Part shown: positions 49,735-63,024 of the stretch, in pieces
Layout: each line of letters starts with the position of its first letter
Numbering within the stretch: position 1 is the stretch's first letter
From: Haliotis asinina
Lineage: Eukaryota > Mollusca > Gastropoda > Lepetellida > Haliotidae
Assembly: GCF_037392515.1 (NCBI RefSeq)
Contig: NC_090283.1
Location: 16,191,001 to 16,255,000, forward strand
Reading direction: 5' to 3'
Length of the DNA: 64,000 bases
Program-made: the position numbers and the translations under genes
The notes under the pieces: generated by a model
What the model saw: the letters and a program-made list of their open reading frames with translations, nothing else
Databases searched by the model: none
Told to the model about the DNA's origin: nothing

Positions 49735-49950
49735 CTGTGGCAGTATCCAAGCGGTTAAAGTATTCACCTTGGTAAAGTTTCCCCAAAGTGGGTCAATTTG
49801 TAAAGTGTCCAGTTCAGTGATTTTATTTGATTGGATGTCATCCTTTCCCGCGTTAATCGAATGTGATATATGAGACCGAGAGTCATATTATTGCTAGAAT
49901 ACTGCTGAGAGCTGCCTTAAAGCACTCAATCAAGCCAAACTTCTCCACAA
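49735..49950 (+). mobile_element. Decayed SINE, family B
   Basis: ggcagtatccaagcggttaaagtattc (head), then ttgctagaatactgctgaga and caatcaagccaaact (tail); internal part strongly diverged. Confidence 0.5.
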
Positions 49951-50381
49951 ATCATTATTACATTTCTCTCTTTATACTATCAGTCTTCAGGTGAGTTACC
50001 ACATACGGCTGCATCAAACACTATTAAATGTCTGCAGGGCACATTTGCTTCCAAAATTGACGAGGAAGGAACAGTTTTTTATTTGTTTCTCTCAGAAATA
50101 CAGTTTGGAATGTTTAGCACATGTTGATGAGTTGTAGATTCAGTCACACTTACAGACACTCATTCTTATAGTGGACAAATGGATGATCCTGACGCGGCCA
50201 AGTCAACATTATTTTTTTTAATGCGGCTGTAAAAAGTTGTTACGCGTACAAATAAAAGTGAGGCACCGATGCCCGAGAAACATTTCACTTTTTTCATTTA
50301 GTCTATTTTGCATTCATCCTGTTTTTGTACCGTATTAGCACTGTTTTTATTTACATACTAGTTTTATACTCGTAAGTGTGA

Positions 50382-50506
<125 letters not shown>

Positions 50507-50509
50507 TTA

Positions 50510-51840
50510 TTTGCATTTAAGGCCATTAGACCTACAGTACAAAATAGTAGGTTATATAGATGCGTTACCCGATATGTATATAATATGGGTCAAAGAAGCA
50601 AATTGTACTGGCAGTAATTTAAGAGAATACACTTAGTATAGATACATCACAAGGTTGTGAATTATGTTACATGTTTGAGGATGTACAGAGACACTGGATG
50701 GAGATAAGTGTCCGGCTGTATATAACATGGGCACCACCTTCGACAGCTTTTTGTAAATAGCATGTATTTATGGTGACTTGCTTTAGTAACGATATGGCCG
50801 AATTTGTATTGATATGTAATGTTGACTCGCTCGCTATAAAACTGAGAAAACTCCGATTGCTTGGTAAAGGGCTTCTTGAACGAACACTTAGACCTCTAGT
50901 CTAACCATCTAACCATCATAAATTAGACAGGTACATCAGGTAGATGAGTTTTATCCTTTCAGTGAGTGATTTTCAGTGATTTATTGATATACCAACACTG
51001 TTGTGTCGACCATTGGTGTATCTAATGTGCAGTTATCTCAAAGTTGTTCAATTGATAAGTTAATCTCGAATCTTGTCCGAATTGAAGTACCCCTTCATCT
51101 TCAGCACAATCGCCTTTGAGTGCAGGATCAACCTTGATATTCCCTTTTATAGCAAATGAAATCTGATTCATCGGAAATCAAGACTAGCTATTATCTTAAA
51201 TTTGAATTAAATATTAAAATCTTCATTCATCGTGGTCAGAAAAGAATTATTTCTAGTCACATCACGTCGAACCTTATATTTGGGATTACACTGTCTCAGT
51301 ATAATACAGATTCTGGTTCGTGTGTGTGCAATCTGTATGATTAACACACGCCTGCGAAAAGAAATGGACCATTTTCGACCGTACTGGTTGTTGGGGCGTG
51401 TCTGTATTGACCACCCGAGGGCCGAAATCCATATCAGGCGGATTGGACGGCTATTACTCAAGCAAACGCTCGAAAATCCATTAGGCAGAGCCTAGTCTAT
51501 TTTAGAGTTCCGTCCCCTGTGTCGTCTGCTCTGGAATATTGCTAAGAGCGGCACAATTAACGTCTGATGGGGTACAAGGTGTTCCAGTGACCTGGAGCTG
51601 TCGGGATCAAGCCCACCTGTGACCGGGTGTAGAATTCTTAGTGTCAACTTTTTGTGCAGGCTGCCACAAACCCTATTGTACAGTACACAATAGTACACAA
51701 CGCTACAAAATCTTTTCACGCCTCGCTTCATACATTTAGGCTCGGCATCGAAATCTACAAGCTCCGACCGTCTGGTCCAACGTCCATGCGCCTAAATCAT
51801 AAACGTCTCAACTTCCGAGGTTCGCACGCCCATGTGTTCC
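50510..51840. other. No recognised gene
   Basis: AT-rich. The only recognisable piece is a SINE-tail-like scrap (ctggaatattgctaagagcg) at 51532-51551. The short open frames here look like chance. Confidence 0.5.
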
Positions 51841-52113
51841 CTTTTCAGTCTGTATCTCTCTCTCTCAGTCACATTACCACAAAATAAAACCCAAAACCAT
51901 GACTGCCACACCCACACCCACACCCACACCCACACCTACCACCGCTCATAATACATATGCACAATACAAACAACTATGCCATACACATGGGCGGATCCCT
52001 CCTTTTAAAAAAGGAGAGGTTGCGCTTTTGTCATTTTTATCTTCAAAAGGGGAGGTGGGGAGGGGGGGGGGGGGGAGTTGATTGGGAATCAGAACATGAC
52101 TTCATATCAACTT

Positions 52114-52166
52114 TATCAGTGGCGGATCCAGCAAAACCCCACTCCTCGCTGGATCCGCCACTGATA
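52114..52166. repeat. Perfect 19-bp palindromic inverted repeat
   Basis: tatcagtggcggatccagc at 52114-52132 and its exact complement at 52148-52166, with a 15-base loop. It looks like two transposon ends brought together. A related ggcggatccctcc occurs nearby at about 51990. Confidence 0.8.
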
Positions 52167-52171
52167 CATAC

Positions 52172-52286
<115 letters not shown>

Positions 52287-52464
52287 GCATAACAACCCCG
52301 ATTGGTAATGCCTATCATTTTTATCATTTTAGGTCCTTCTCTCCTTCAAATTCTTATATATAGCAAACCATTTCGGTTTTCCTTTCAATTCCTAAACTTC
52401 AGCTTTTTGCTTATTCATAATTTCATGTTTTGAACGTTTTCATTCTTCATTTGAAGGTAAATCA

Positions 52465-54340
52465 TAGGGCTGCGCAATATAACCGGTTAACCGGTATTAC
52501 CGTTTCAGAAAACCGTTTTTCTTATGTCATGCATTCTGAAAACTTCGTAACACTCGGAGATATTCATCTATTTCCGTTTTTCACACAGCAAGTAAGTTTC
52601 GATTTGGATTTGTGTTCATAATTTATTTACAAATGTGTCCGCAATGTGTTGGATGTATATGTTAGAAGTATTTACGCATTAATGACCAGTGGTCTCTGAT
52701 ATGTCCTGACCGGATCATGTTTCTGTAGAAAACCTCGGGGATATTTGAATGGGTCGGGAGAAGATGGTGAGAACCCACAAATTCCTACTTCCCTGCTTTT
52801 GAAAGTTTGGTCATTTATGAAAAGGATTAGAGTGGCTTTTGAAATATAATAAAAATATGATGATTTATTTATACTTCTGGTAGTGTGCAAAAAAGACGCA
52901 ATATGATTCGATAGCAGAAAATTGTGTTCGAAGATACCTACTGTAAACATTTTGTGTTGGTTATCACATGATATGTGGTGTGTTTCGTGATCACTGTTTA
53001 ACTGTTGACAGGATTATACCGAAATGCATTAGATTTGACAGAAAGAATCGTGACGCCCTTAAAAAAATAGATGCAGTGTCAAAAAATTGGCTCACAAATT
53101 TAGTATCGTGTGTGTCCACTGTTGTCCTTGATGCAGACTTGACATCGATGACGCACAGACACAAAGTGATTGAAGAAAGCTTGGGGAATGTTGTTCCACG
53201 TCTGATCCAACATTCAGCTAACATTAATGGCTGATTTTGGGGCCATGACGTAGGCAAAATGTATATCGAAATTAACATATTTTCCACCAGATTTAGAGTC
53301 TAGAGAATAATCTGCTGTTCTTCATTTCTCAAGTGTCCAAAACATGCAAAAAGAAAAAGTTCATTGTGCACAAAGTGCACATGCCACATACGATGTGTGA
53401 TATCAGGTTTCATGGAAAGTGCTTAGGTACATGTTTGTTTAGGGTCAGTTAGGTTTTGGGATAAAATATCAGTCAAAAAGACTGAGATCACTTTTTCAAA
53501 TGGATGTGAGTATAGAGTGACATCCCTCAAAATGTGACATTGTACTTGTACCAAAACGATAATAACACATAATTTTGTTGTATATCTCAGCTTTAGTACA
53601 ATCCAGATCATACAAATTATTAAGTAATGTGTTTCTAGCAAGAACATGATAACCCACTTGAAATAATGAAAGAGTGTAAAAGTAGCATTTTAAACACTTA
53701 AATGTCAAGAAATGTTAGAAACAGTTCCTGGAGAAGTTTCTTCATTGTCGGGATCATGGGTCCATTCATCAAGTCTGCTCTGGGTGGAGATTACTCTCAA
53801 AACATCTCCACCAGACATCACATGTCCTGCCAGGATTTTGTGACTTGTCATGTTCTTGCCAAAAGGGTGCAGCTCTGCACACTGCCAAGTTAGGGGAGAC
53901 AAATCATGCTCATATAGTAATACTGGACCTTGGAGACCACTAAATAAAATTATTTGGAAAAAGCACGACGTGTGGGTTGTACTTTACCCCGACCCCTTCT
54001 TCTTCTTCAGAGTGGGGGAACTGGCAACCACTGTGTTGATGTAAAATTGTCCTTTCCTTGTTTCCGTATATTGTTTATTTTGACACGATTAAAAGTTAAA
54101 TCTTAATCAAGCCAGGGAGACTATACCGTTTTAGATTATCCTTGATCAAACATAGTTTGTTATGTGTATGTTATGTATAGTTTTGTTATCGTTTTGCTTT
54201 CTATATCAAGTATCAACACGATTATAAGTATTTTCTGTGAAGAAAAAGTATTCTTGCAATATATTGCAAGCGTATCGCAATATATGCTTCCGCATCGGAA
54301 TATCTCGCCATATGAAAATTCTCTGCAATGCCCGTCCCTA
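52465..54340. mobile_element. Possible decayed hAT-like element
   Basis: Left end tagggctgcgcaatat, right end (reverse complement) tagggacgggcattgc. The two are similar to each other and to the usual TAGGG..GGGCAAT ends of hAT elements. Direct flanks gtaaatca (52457-52464) and gtaaatta (54341-54348) differ by one base and fit an 8-bp target duplication. The right subterminal region is rich in gcaatatat. The interior has no readable transposase, so it is non-autonomous or very old. Confidence 0.5.
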
Positions 54341-54349
54341 GTAAATTAT

Positions 54350-57300
54350 GAGAACGCATTAAATATCTATTACACTTAGTTCTAACTACTGTTTCAGCGG
54401 TAGGGAGACAGGAAACGTGGAAAAGAGACTTTATGGGGTGAAATTGGTGCCGAAATGAGCAATGAGTCGAAAGCTATTTATCTGAAACAGACAACAGTTC
54501 TTTACTAATTACTGTGTTGTGAAACTGTATTACAAAGGACACTTTCTAAACGTCCATTTTGAAATTTAGCTTCATAACAAAAGACCAGTGACGCAAAATT
54601 CTAAAACTGAAACTATTTAGTATGACGGTCACTGTAAAGGGAAATGGGTAGGAGGGGTCGTCTCCAAAGCAAAATCAGGACGGGTGTCGCAAACGGTGGT
54701 TGGCTTGGGTTGGGGTGATAGAGATATATCACCTAACATAAGATGTTTCTTCTGGCGAAAAAGACTAGGGAAGTAAAGGGTATGTCACAACAACTGACCA
54801 AAATATTAACACATGTTGTAGCCAGCCATGTCGACCCTCGGGTGATCATGACACTATCATATTTTGGGACACGATGGCTGATTTAAGCATTTCTATCACA
54901 CGCTTTTGTATAGCTAAGCATAAACATTATGACAGAGAGACATGTAAGATGTTCAGCAAACATAAAGAAACAAAAAACATGAAATTCTCTGAGATGACCC
55001 CTGGTGCCTCTAGGCAGCACGTGCATTCCATTCCAGGTGAGTCGACGGCCCATCGTCATGCTTGGCTGAGCGACGTAATTGTCATCTGTAATCTGATCTA
55101 TTGCTTTCAGCGATTGTTCGTAGTTTTGAAATAAATTTTAACCCGATTTTACGAGTAAACCTGGTTTTTTTTCTAGATATCCTACTACGCATCCCACTCA
55201 ACGCCCAATAAGGCCAGTATGGGTTATTTCGACATATGCTATTTGAATTTGTGTACATTTTATAGATACATAGCAACAGACTAAAAACATTTTTCTCCAT
55301 TTCCGACTTAAGGTCCCACCTACCCCCGTCGGCGACGTTGGCTACAGACAGAAGCCGACGTTTAACCCTAAACTAAATGCTAAGGAAGCTAGCATCCATG
55401 AACATCTTGCCTTTCGATTCAGTATATATTCAGGTGTTATGACAGCCATAGACGATGCCATAAGTCTTCCAGTCTTACCAGCGTTGCTTGCTTTATATAG
55501 AGAGACCCATAAGAAACAAATATCTAGTAAACACGCTACAGGTCATGTGGACGTATAGACACAGTAAATAACTCCACAGGTAGCACTCCCGCTTTCTGTG
55601 AACCCATTCAAGACTAATTAGATTTTGCTGCACATTTTGCCACGTCAAACATTGAGTGAAACTTTCTTTTGTTAAGTTCCGAATGCTTAAAACTGATTCC
55701 TTACGATGCATTAAGATTTGAGAGCCTGTTGAATTTTAAACGCCACATAGTGTGACCCACCTGCTTAACAACAATAACGATGAAATGTGAAAAAACGGAA
55801 GACGTTTCACCTTTTGTTGTGTCATTCGTCAACTGAATATTAAATTTCAGAACGCAGTGGCGAGTTCAGTGGGAAACTGTGTCAGTGGCGATGAAAAGTA
55901 GTAACCGGTAGCCGTCGCTAGCCTCTTGTGTCATTCGTAGAGGAGTATTTAAGTTCAATTCGTTCAATAGTGAATTCAAGCGGAACTGTTAGGGAATCGT
56001 CAGACGTATATCACATAACGTGAACGGTGTTAAGTCAGCGCGGCGGCTGAGAATACACGGGAACAGGTGTGCTGGGCACATTACACAGTTCTCCTCGGTT
56101 TCGTAATTCTGTGAAGGTATGATTTGTCTTTATCTGTTTCATAAATGTTAACATTGCGTAACACACATTTTATAACTTAAGTAATCTTAAAAATATAATG
56201 AACATTTCAAGTATTTTGCTATTGTGCCAAGCTAACGTTGTTTGTTTGTTTGGTTTGGTTTGTTTGTTTGGAGTTTTTTCTTGTTTTTGGTGTTTGTTTC
56301 TTTTTTGTTGGTTCGGTTTTGTTTTGGGTTTGTTTTGTGTCCGCAAAGAATTTGACGGCTTTGCTTGAATGATTTCGTAAATACGTAGCTATATTATGAA
56401 ATGATTCGAACAGAATCAATTGTCTAAGTCATTTCCGATGGTAAATGAAAAAAAATATCATATCCCGTACAGATGGGTGTATTTACCATATCGTAAAATG
56501 TATTTTTCTCAAATTGCTCGTTAAATTTAGTCTTCGTTGACAATTCCGGTTTGAACATTGAACTATCATGTCCCAAACTCAGATCACTGCAATAACATAT
56601 ATTATTATGACTACAACCGAGACACCTTTCGAATTCTGTAAATCTAGTAGCGGGCAGGGGGTTAATATTGGTGGAGGGTGCACACAACACAACGCTACTG
56701 GTGGTTACAGTTTGCAGTCATTTATTCCCATTAAAATGAACGTTTGAGATCAGCCTGAAAACACACATACATGTAACTACATATTTGAGCGTAGCATACA
56801 ATACATGGCATACATATAGATGTATTACACTTTCAATATATTCACGGAATACAGCTAGCCCCGAAAATGCACTAGCACAAATGCATTTTAAATATAAATT
56901 AAACATGAAAACTATTCATACGTACAGATATACCTATCACACATACACCTGAGGAATACTTATAAGGTCCTATAAAGTACACCTACCACTGTGTGGCAAG
57001 GAGTGAATACAACCTCTCATGCAGTCGTGTAGTCGCAGATCATTCTAAGAAAATTAAAACACAACCTTCATAATACTAACAGTGGTATATAAGATACGTT
57101 ATGATAAAATCAACAAATCTCACATCTACCCTCACCATTTCATATCACATTCACACGATTATACATTCACACCATGTGTTAATTGTGTCTAGTTAGTTTT
57201 AAACTGGTAGAGACCAACTGCATATGCCATATTTAATGTAAAAAGGTAATTGATATTCAATAACGTAATTTACACAAATTTCACTGAAATTCCACATCCA

Positions 57301-57370
57301 ACCGACTGTACTGATAGTTGGAGAACAATAGAAGATTGAGTCATACACGGAAGCATTAATATAACACTTC
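54350..57370. other. Gene-poor stretch
   Basis: No coding region recognised. It contains a GT-rich low-complexity run at 56236-56340. The 55850-56117 part is less AT-rich and ends ctgtgaag|gtatga; it could be an untranslated first exon, but nothing proves this. Confidence 0.45.
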
Positions 57371-57380
57371 TGTAAGGAGT

Positions 57381-57494
57381 ACACTATGTACAACACCATA
57401 CACTATGTACAACACCATACACTATGTACAACACCATACACTATGTACAACACCATACACTATGTACAACACCATACACTATGTACAACACCAT
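57381..57494. repeat. 19-bp tandem repeat, 6 copies
   Basis: acactatgtacaacaccat repeated six times with no differences. Confidence 0.95.
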
Positions 57495-57793
57495 AAATGC
57501 ATATACAACACATGCACCAACATAGTAAATAAGCTCCTCATTAATTTCCAGAATTGTTCCACAAATAATCCAATATATTGATCTGATCCTCTGTAAATGA
57601 TCTGTGTCGGCTGTCAAAAAATCTATGTGTAAAACAAATGTTTAAAACTTAGCAGGCAATAGGTGGCAAGCTGGCCAGAGAAACTGAGACAGGACAAAAG
57701 AAGCATGTGCAGAGTGTAAGTGCATGGGTCAGAACCTGGCCTGACCCAGTAGAGTGGCTATTGCTAATTTGAGTGATTGTGGGTGCATACATA

Positions 57794-58060
57794 GTGAGTG
57801 AGTGAGTTTATTTTACGCCGTACTCAGCAATATTACAGCTATTTGGCGGTGGTCTGTAAATAATCCAGTTTGGACCAGACAATCCAGTGGTCAACAACAT
57901 GAGCATCTATCTGCGCAATTGGGAACCGATGACATGTGTCAACCAAGTCAGCGAGTCTGACCACCCGATCCCGTTAGTCGCCTCTTACGACAAGCACAGT
58001 CGCCTTTTGTGGCAAGCATGGGTTGCTGAAGGCCTATTCTACTCCAGGACCGTCTCGTGT
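57794..58060 (-). mobile_element. SINE-like repeat, family A, full length
   Basis: gtgagtgagtttattttacg, ccgtactcagcaatattac, ggcggtggtctgtaaataat, ccagacaatccagtggtcaa, gcgcaattgggaaccgatga, cccgatcccgttagtcgcct and gcaagcatgggttgctgaag. One of the best conserved copies here. Confidence 0.9.
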
Positions 58061-58559
58061 CGGGTGAATGCATATATTTAACTGAGAGTGTACGTTTTAT
58101 TTTATTTGTAAACAAAAAAGCTGACACATATAAACTATATAATAACTATATACAAGTACGTAAAATTGAAACGTATTAACTATGAAAACAATAATGATTA
58201 AACCTTGACTTAGCCACGCAAACTCGGAGTCGGATTTCTTTTAAAATGACGGTTATGGATAGACTGTTAGAGAGTAAATACATGTCTGTAGGTTCATTAA
58301 ATTATTCATTGTAACTAAGAATTGAGTTATTTTCTACGGATTGTCTGATCTGGTTAAATCCACGTTGGACAGGTAAAATTTTGAAATTTCCAGCCCTGAT
58401 GTCTGGCTGTTTGTTGAAATTGCTTTCATCAATGAACAGACTAAATCTATCGTGAGTGATCGAAACGTTTCGACTATCAAATTTCATGATTTGTTTCCAT
58501 AAATGTCACGGAAACATTTTATTTCATCACCAGTGTAGCGAGGCTTCTTTCACTCTTTG

Positions 58560-58770
58560 GCTCACTCGCTCACTCACTCATTCAACGCCCGTGAGTCTGG
58601 GCCAGACAATCCAGTGATCAACATCATGAATATCGATCTACCCAATTAGGATCCGATGACATGTTTCAATCAGACCCCCCTTACCTCCCGATCCCGTTAG
58701 TCGCCTCTTACCATAAGCATATGGGTTACTGAGGGTCGTATCTAACCCGGCTCTTCGCGGATTATCAGTT
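58560..58770 (-). mobile_element. SINE-like repeat, family A, rearranged
   Basis: gggccagacaatccagtgat, cccaattaggatccgatgac, cccgatcccgttagtcgcct and gggttactgaggg, ending ctcttcgcgg. The tail is replaced by ctcactcgctcactcactca, which has the opposite sense. Confidence 0.75.
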
Positions 58771-60400
58771 TTTATAGAAATCATGGGACATTATTAGCGC
58801 TATATATGAAGATTTGTTTATGATTTTGTGTTTAATGACTTTCGTGACTTGAACAATGAACCTCAAGATCAGTATTACGCCGACTTGCCTTTCACAAAGA
58901 CGGAAGGGACTGCGTCATGTTTTATCGCACCTACTTGAAAGACGTTTGGACGTGGAACTAAACCATGGGCTACCGATCAGATGCTGCTAGAATATTGCTA
59001 AAAGCTGCGTAAAACCGTACTCGGAGCGAAAATGTTCGTATCAAGGACACCGACGATATAGCCTGCTGACATACCGTGCCACCCGCCTGAAAACGAGAGG
59101 CCCGACGGAGCCGTTGTCACGTTCTCAGTGAGAAACGTGTCGTTGACGAAGCTGGGCTAACAATGAGTGACAACGAGGGTTTACGTGTGTCACATGGTGA
59201 CGCCGAGAGAGTGCGGAAGGTGAGGAAGGATGTAATACCGCAGATGGTGAAAGCTCTTGGAATAGGCGGGCCGTGACAGTGCGGATGTGTATGACAGTCA
59301 CCGTTGGGTCACTGTCATGCGAATATTTCGCTTTAAGCTGCTCGTAATTCTCAAGACTCCATCATGAAGAAGTTTGGGTTGTCCTTGTTGGAACTGTACA
59401 AAGTGTGGGAATTCTGTAATGTAATTGGAACGGGGTTTATTATAAGCCATTCAACACTGAACTGTAATGTCGGAGGTCTGCTCACACATCTCAGGATGAA
59501 ATTAAAACAGCTGTAATGTCCCTGGAAAAATAATACTCATCCGTTCTTTAAATGTGCCATATTTATCATTCCGCATTTAGAAATGTTTGTTTAATATTGC
59601 ATTTATTGTATTGTATTTTGGATAAAGGTGTGTTTACAAGTAACCGGAATATTGGTCTAATTGTTCCACCATATTATGGAATATTCAGCAGTTGAACAAC
59701 ATAACTCTGGGGGAATGTCTTTACTAAATGTAATGGGGAAGTTATGTACGTCTAGTCTGGCAGCAAGGCTATGACGTTGGCTCATGAGACAGGTAATATG
59801 TGAGTCACAGTCGGGTTTTAGCGAGGATTATTCAAGTTTTTTATCACATATTTGTGTTACAATCTCTGTGTCAGAAATATTTCAGAAACCCGAAACATCG
59901 TTTTTCTCTCTTTGCAGCCTTCAGGCCTTTTCACCTCGTAGACAGACATACATTATGCATGCAGACACCTACTATGCGTCAGGTGGTGTTCTCCCTGTAC
60001 CATGTACTGGTGTCGATTAATGTGTTTGGAATCTAGTACATACCCTAGGGCATGTTTTGTAATGCTTAGGGTTTATGCTGACAGTTTTAAAAATGTGTGC
60101 CAAGGGCTACGTTATTGCTATTTTACGTCTTTTTGTCATACGTCTGGATCTCCCAGGACATGTGGACATGCTGACATTATTTCATAGCTGCAACAACGGT
60201 GTAAAGATACGCTCCTGGATTGGCATTATGACATTAACATTTCACATTAACACAGTGTAACGTCCGAGTTGCAGTCACTGTCAAGTCCATAAATGGACAT
60301 ATCTTCACTTGCCTGCAAGGACATAATCAGATGAATGTTGTTCTGCAAGTTTCGTTGTCATTTACATGTTTGAATATTCAGCAGTGTCGGAATGAAAAGC
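58771..60400. other. Gene-poor stretch upstream of the esterase
   Basis: A SINE-tail scrap (gctagaatattgctaaaagctgcgtaaaac) at about 58987. 59163-59276 is a less AT-rich 37-codon open piece (MSDNEGLRVSHGDAERVRK..) without a known match. Nothing else recognised. Confidence 0.45.
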
Positions 60401-60410
60401 TGCTAGAAAC

Positions 60411-60972
60411 GCTGTAGCCTGTCCCAAGTGTCAGCTACAACACACTGTAGCCTGCCCGAAGTGTCAGCTACAACACGCTGTAGCCTGCCCCAAGTGTCAG
60501 CTACAACACGCTGTAGCCTGCCCTAAGTGTTAGCTACTACACGCTGTAGCCTGCCCCAAGTGTCAGCTACTACACGCTGTAGCCTGCCCCAAATGTCAGC
60601 TACAACACGCTGTAGCCTGCCCTAAGTGTTAGCTACTACACGCTGTAGCCTGCCCCAAGTGTCAGCTACAACACGCTGTAGCCTGCCCCAAGTGTTAGCT
60701 ACAACACGCTGTAGCCTGCCCCAAGTGTCAGCTACTACACGCTGTAGCCTGCCCCAAGTGTCAGCTACAACACGCTGTAGCCTGCCCCAAGTGTCAGCTA
60801 CTACACGATGTAGCCTGCCCCAAATGTCAGCTACAACACGCTGTAGCCTGCCCCAAGTGTTAGCTACTACACGCTGTAGCCTGCCCCAAATGTCAGCTAC
60901 AACACGCTGTAGCCTGCCCCAAATGTCAGCTACAACACGCTGTAGCCTGCCCCAAGTGTTACCTACAACACG
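60411..60972. repeat. 33-bp minisatellite, 17 copies
   Basis: The unit gctgtagcctgccccaagtg, then tcagctacaacac, recurs every 33 bp. The 120-codon open frame at 60626-60988 is a by-product. It lies about 0.55 kb upstream of the esterase exon. Confidence 0.96.
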
Positions 60973-61137
60973 CGGAAGTACTTATTAGTACTTATTATAC
61001 AGAAAGTCGTCAGACAAATGCACAAAAGCACAGCTGTCCTCATATATCATATTTGCACACAAGCGCTTTAGCATTTGATGCATGAAACTCGCTCAGTTTA
61101 TCTGCATAGTGTTTGCTGTTGCAGGTTTCCTCCCCCA

Positions 61138-61142
<5 letters not shown>

Positions 61143-61178
<36 letters not shown>
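61143..61178. repeat. (CT)n microsatellite
   Basis: About 17 ct units. Confidence 0.95.
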
Positions 61179-61182
<4 letters not shown>

Positions 61183-61531
61183 ATATATGTATGCACGTGT
61201 GCGTGTGTGTAATGTGCGTGTGTACCTTTTGATGGAAAGGATACCTACATATCCTGGCTTAAAACTAAACTCAATATGTCCAGTTTGAAGTTTGATTTTG
61301 TTTTATTTCATTTATTGGATGTATCACAGTTCATGGTTGTACAAATAGCCTGTCAAGTGACTACGAATACGAGATGTCATTCAAATCCATTGCTTTTGGG
61401 AGCACGCACTCACACACTAACTCACATTGCATTTGGAATCATTCACTCACATTGCCTTGGGATCACTCACTCCCTCACACCTCGCGTACTCACTCACTAA
61501 TTTTTAATTCGTTTCGTTTCGCAGACAAAGC

Positions 61532-62979
61532 ATGACGCAGATACTTTTATGCATCCTGGTCTCCCTCCTCACAACACATGGAGCTTCTGGACAGCAAGTT
61601 AACACCACGCATGGCACAATTGTGGGTCTTAGATCTACCGTCCTTGGCAAGACCGTCGACACATATTATGGTATTCCATATGCCAAGCCGCCCATAGGTG
61701 ATCTGAGGTTCAAGCACCCACAGCCATTGGACCCCTGGGGATCGAAGGACGCACGTTCAATGAAACCGTCTTGCTATCAACCAATTGAAATTGCTGACGG
61801 AATGCCATGGAGATCATTTCCCCCCAACTTCAGTGAGGACTGTCTCTACATCAATGCATGGGCACCAGCCAATGTTCCAGCAGGTACAAAACTTACAACC
61901 ATGGTATGGATCTATGGTGGAGCGTTTCTGACCGGATCCATCAACATGGCTTTGTACAATGGACAATACCTTGCCGCTGAGAAAAACGTCATCGTAATGG
62001 CTATGAACTATCGTGTAGGAGCTCATGGATTTCTATATCTTGGGCCTGACACGTTTCCTGGCAACCAAGGACTTATGGACCAGGCTCTTGCCCTGCAGTG
62101 GATTCACAGCAATGTTGAAAGATTCGGTGGGGACTCAAGCATGATCACCTTGTTTGGAGAAAGTGCAGGTGCAGCTTCGGTTGGTCTTCATTTGTTATCC
62201 CCAGTCTCGCGTAATTTCTTCACGCGAGCCATTCTTCAAAGTGCGGTTCCGAATGCATTTTGGACATCCAGTACACCTTCGAAGGCTATTGGCAACACTA
62301 GAAGTCTCGCAAAGCTGTGGAACTGTAACGCTAAATCCGATGCTGACATTTTCCAATGCATCCGAGATATACCGCCAGAAACGATAATAAACAACCAGGG
62401 CCTCCTACAGTTCCGTCCTGTCGTGGATGGTCATTTCTTACCAGATTCTCCAGCATCACTCGTTGAAAAAGGGCAAATTAAGCAAGCGGAAATCCTTCTG
62501 GGAGTGAACAAAAATGAAGGCACGGAATTCCTCCTGGACCTATTTCCTTCAATGTTTTCAGCATCTACAGCTCAAGTTAATATCAGCAGAGCACAGTTCC
62601 AGGAGATTGTAACAGCCGTTACTATGGAAGGGCCACCTGCTGTTGTCCAAGCTGTTATAGCTCAGTATGCCGATATTCACGTCCCTTCTCTACATCCAAA
62701 CTACGCCGAGACTGCTGACAACGCCTTTGGAGACGGTTACTTCAAATGTCCAGCTACCAATTTAGCTGCTTCGCATTCAGCAAATAACAGCGTTTACTTG
62801 TATTCCTTTGAGCACATGATCCCATCGTTACCAGTACCACAATGGATGGGAGTTCCTCATTCGTACGAGATAGAATCAGTGTTTGGGCATCCACTCGGGG
62901 ATGCCTTTACTTCGACAGATGTGGATAAGTCGATAAGCCGGAACATGATGACTTACTGGGTGAATTTTGCGAAGACTGG
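61532..62979 (+). CDS. Secreted cholinesterase/carboxylesterase-like protein, first coding exon (3-prime partial)
   Basis: Residues 1-482 of a type-B carboxylesterase (alpha/beta hydrolase). A signal peptide covers about residues 1-20 (MTQILLCILVSLLTTHGASG). The N-terminal family block YYGIPYAKPP is at 45-54, SEDCLYIN at 101-108 and the oxyanion-hole loop YGGAF at 128-132. The nucleophile Ser211 sits in GESAG, the acidic residue Glu329 in NKNEGTEF, and His443 in VPHSYEIESVFG, so the triad is complete. Cysteines 81/104 and 265/276 fit the conserved disulphides. The YEIESVFG context and the exon end (NFAKTG, donor gtaagt from 62980, phase 2) match the cholinesterase layout, where the main exon stops just after this Gly. 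Expected activity: ester hydrolysis outside the cell; choline-ester specificity cannot be decided. Family proteins reach 550-600 residues, so 60-100 residues are missing beyond the window. A possible 5-prime UTR acceptor (cgtttcgcag) lies seven bases before the ATG. Confidence 0.88.
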
Positions 62980-63024
62980 GTAAGTACCTTATATTGTAGA
63001 TATGAAAGAAATCGTGATGTATAA

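Noticed and set aside
49144..49758. Overlapping 204- and 169-codon frames on both strands
   Set aside because: By-products of a 57-bp tandem repeat (19 codons).
52966..53234. 88-codon frame inside the possible hAT element as its transposase
   Set aside because: No similarity to the hAT catalytic or dimerisation regions could be seen.
53335..53430. Cysteine-rich piece resembling the end of a piggyBac transposase
   Set aside because: Spacing of Cys/His only loosely fits and the sequence around it has no piggyBac features.
60626..60988. 120-codon frame (SATTRCSLPQV repeats)
   Set aside because: By-product of the 33-bp minisatellite with period divisible by three.
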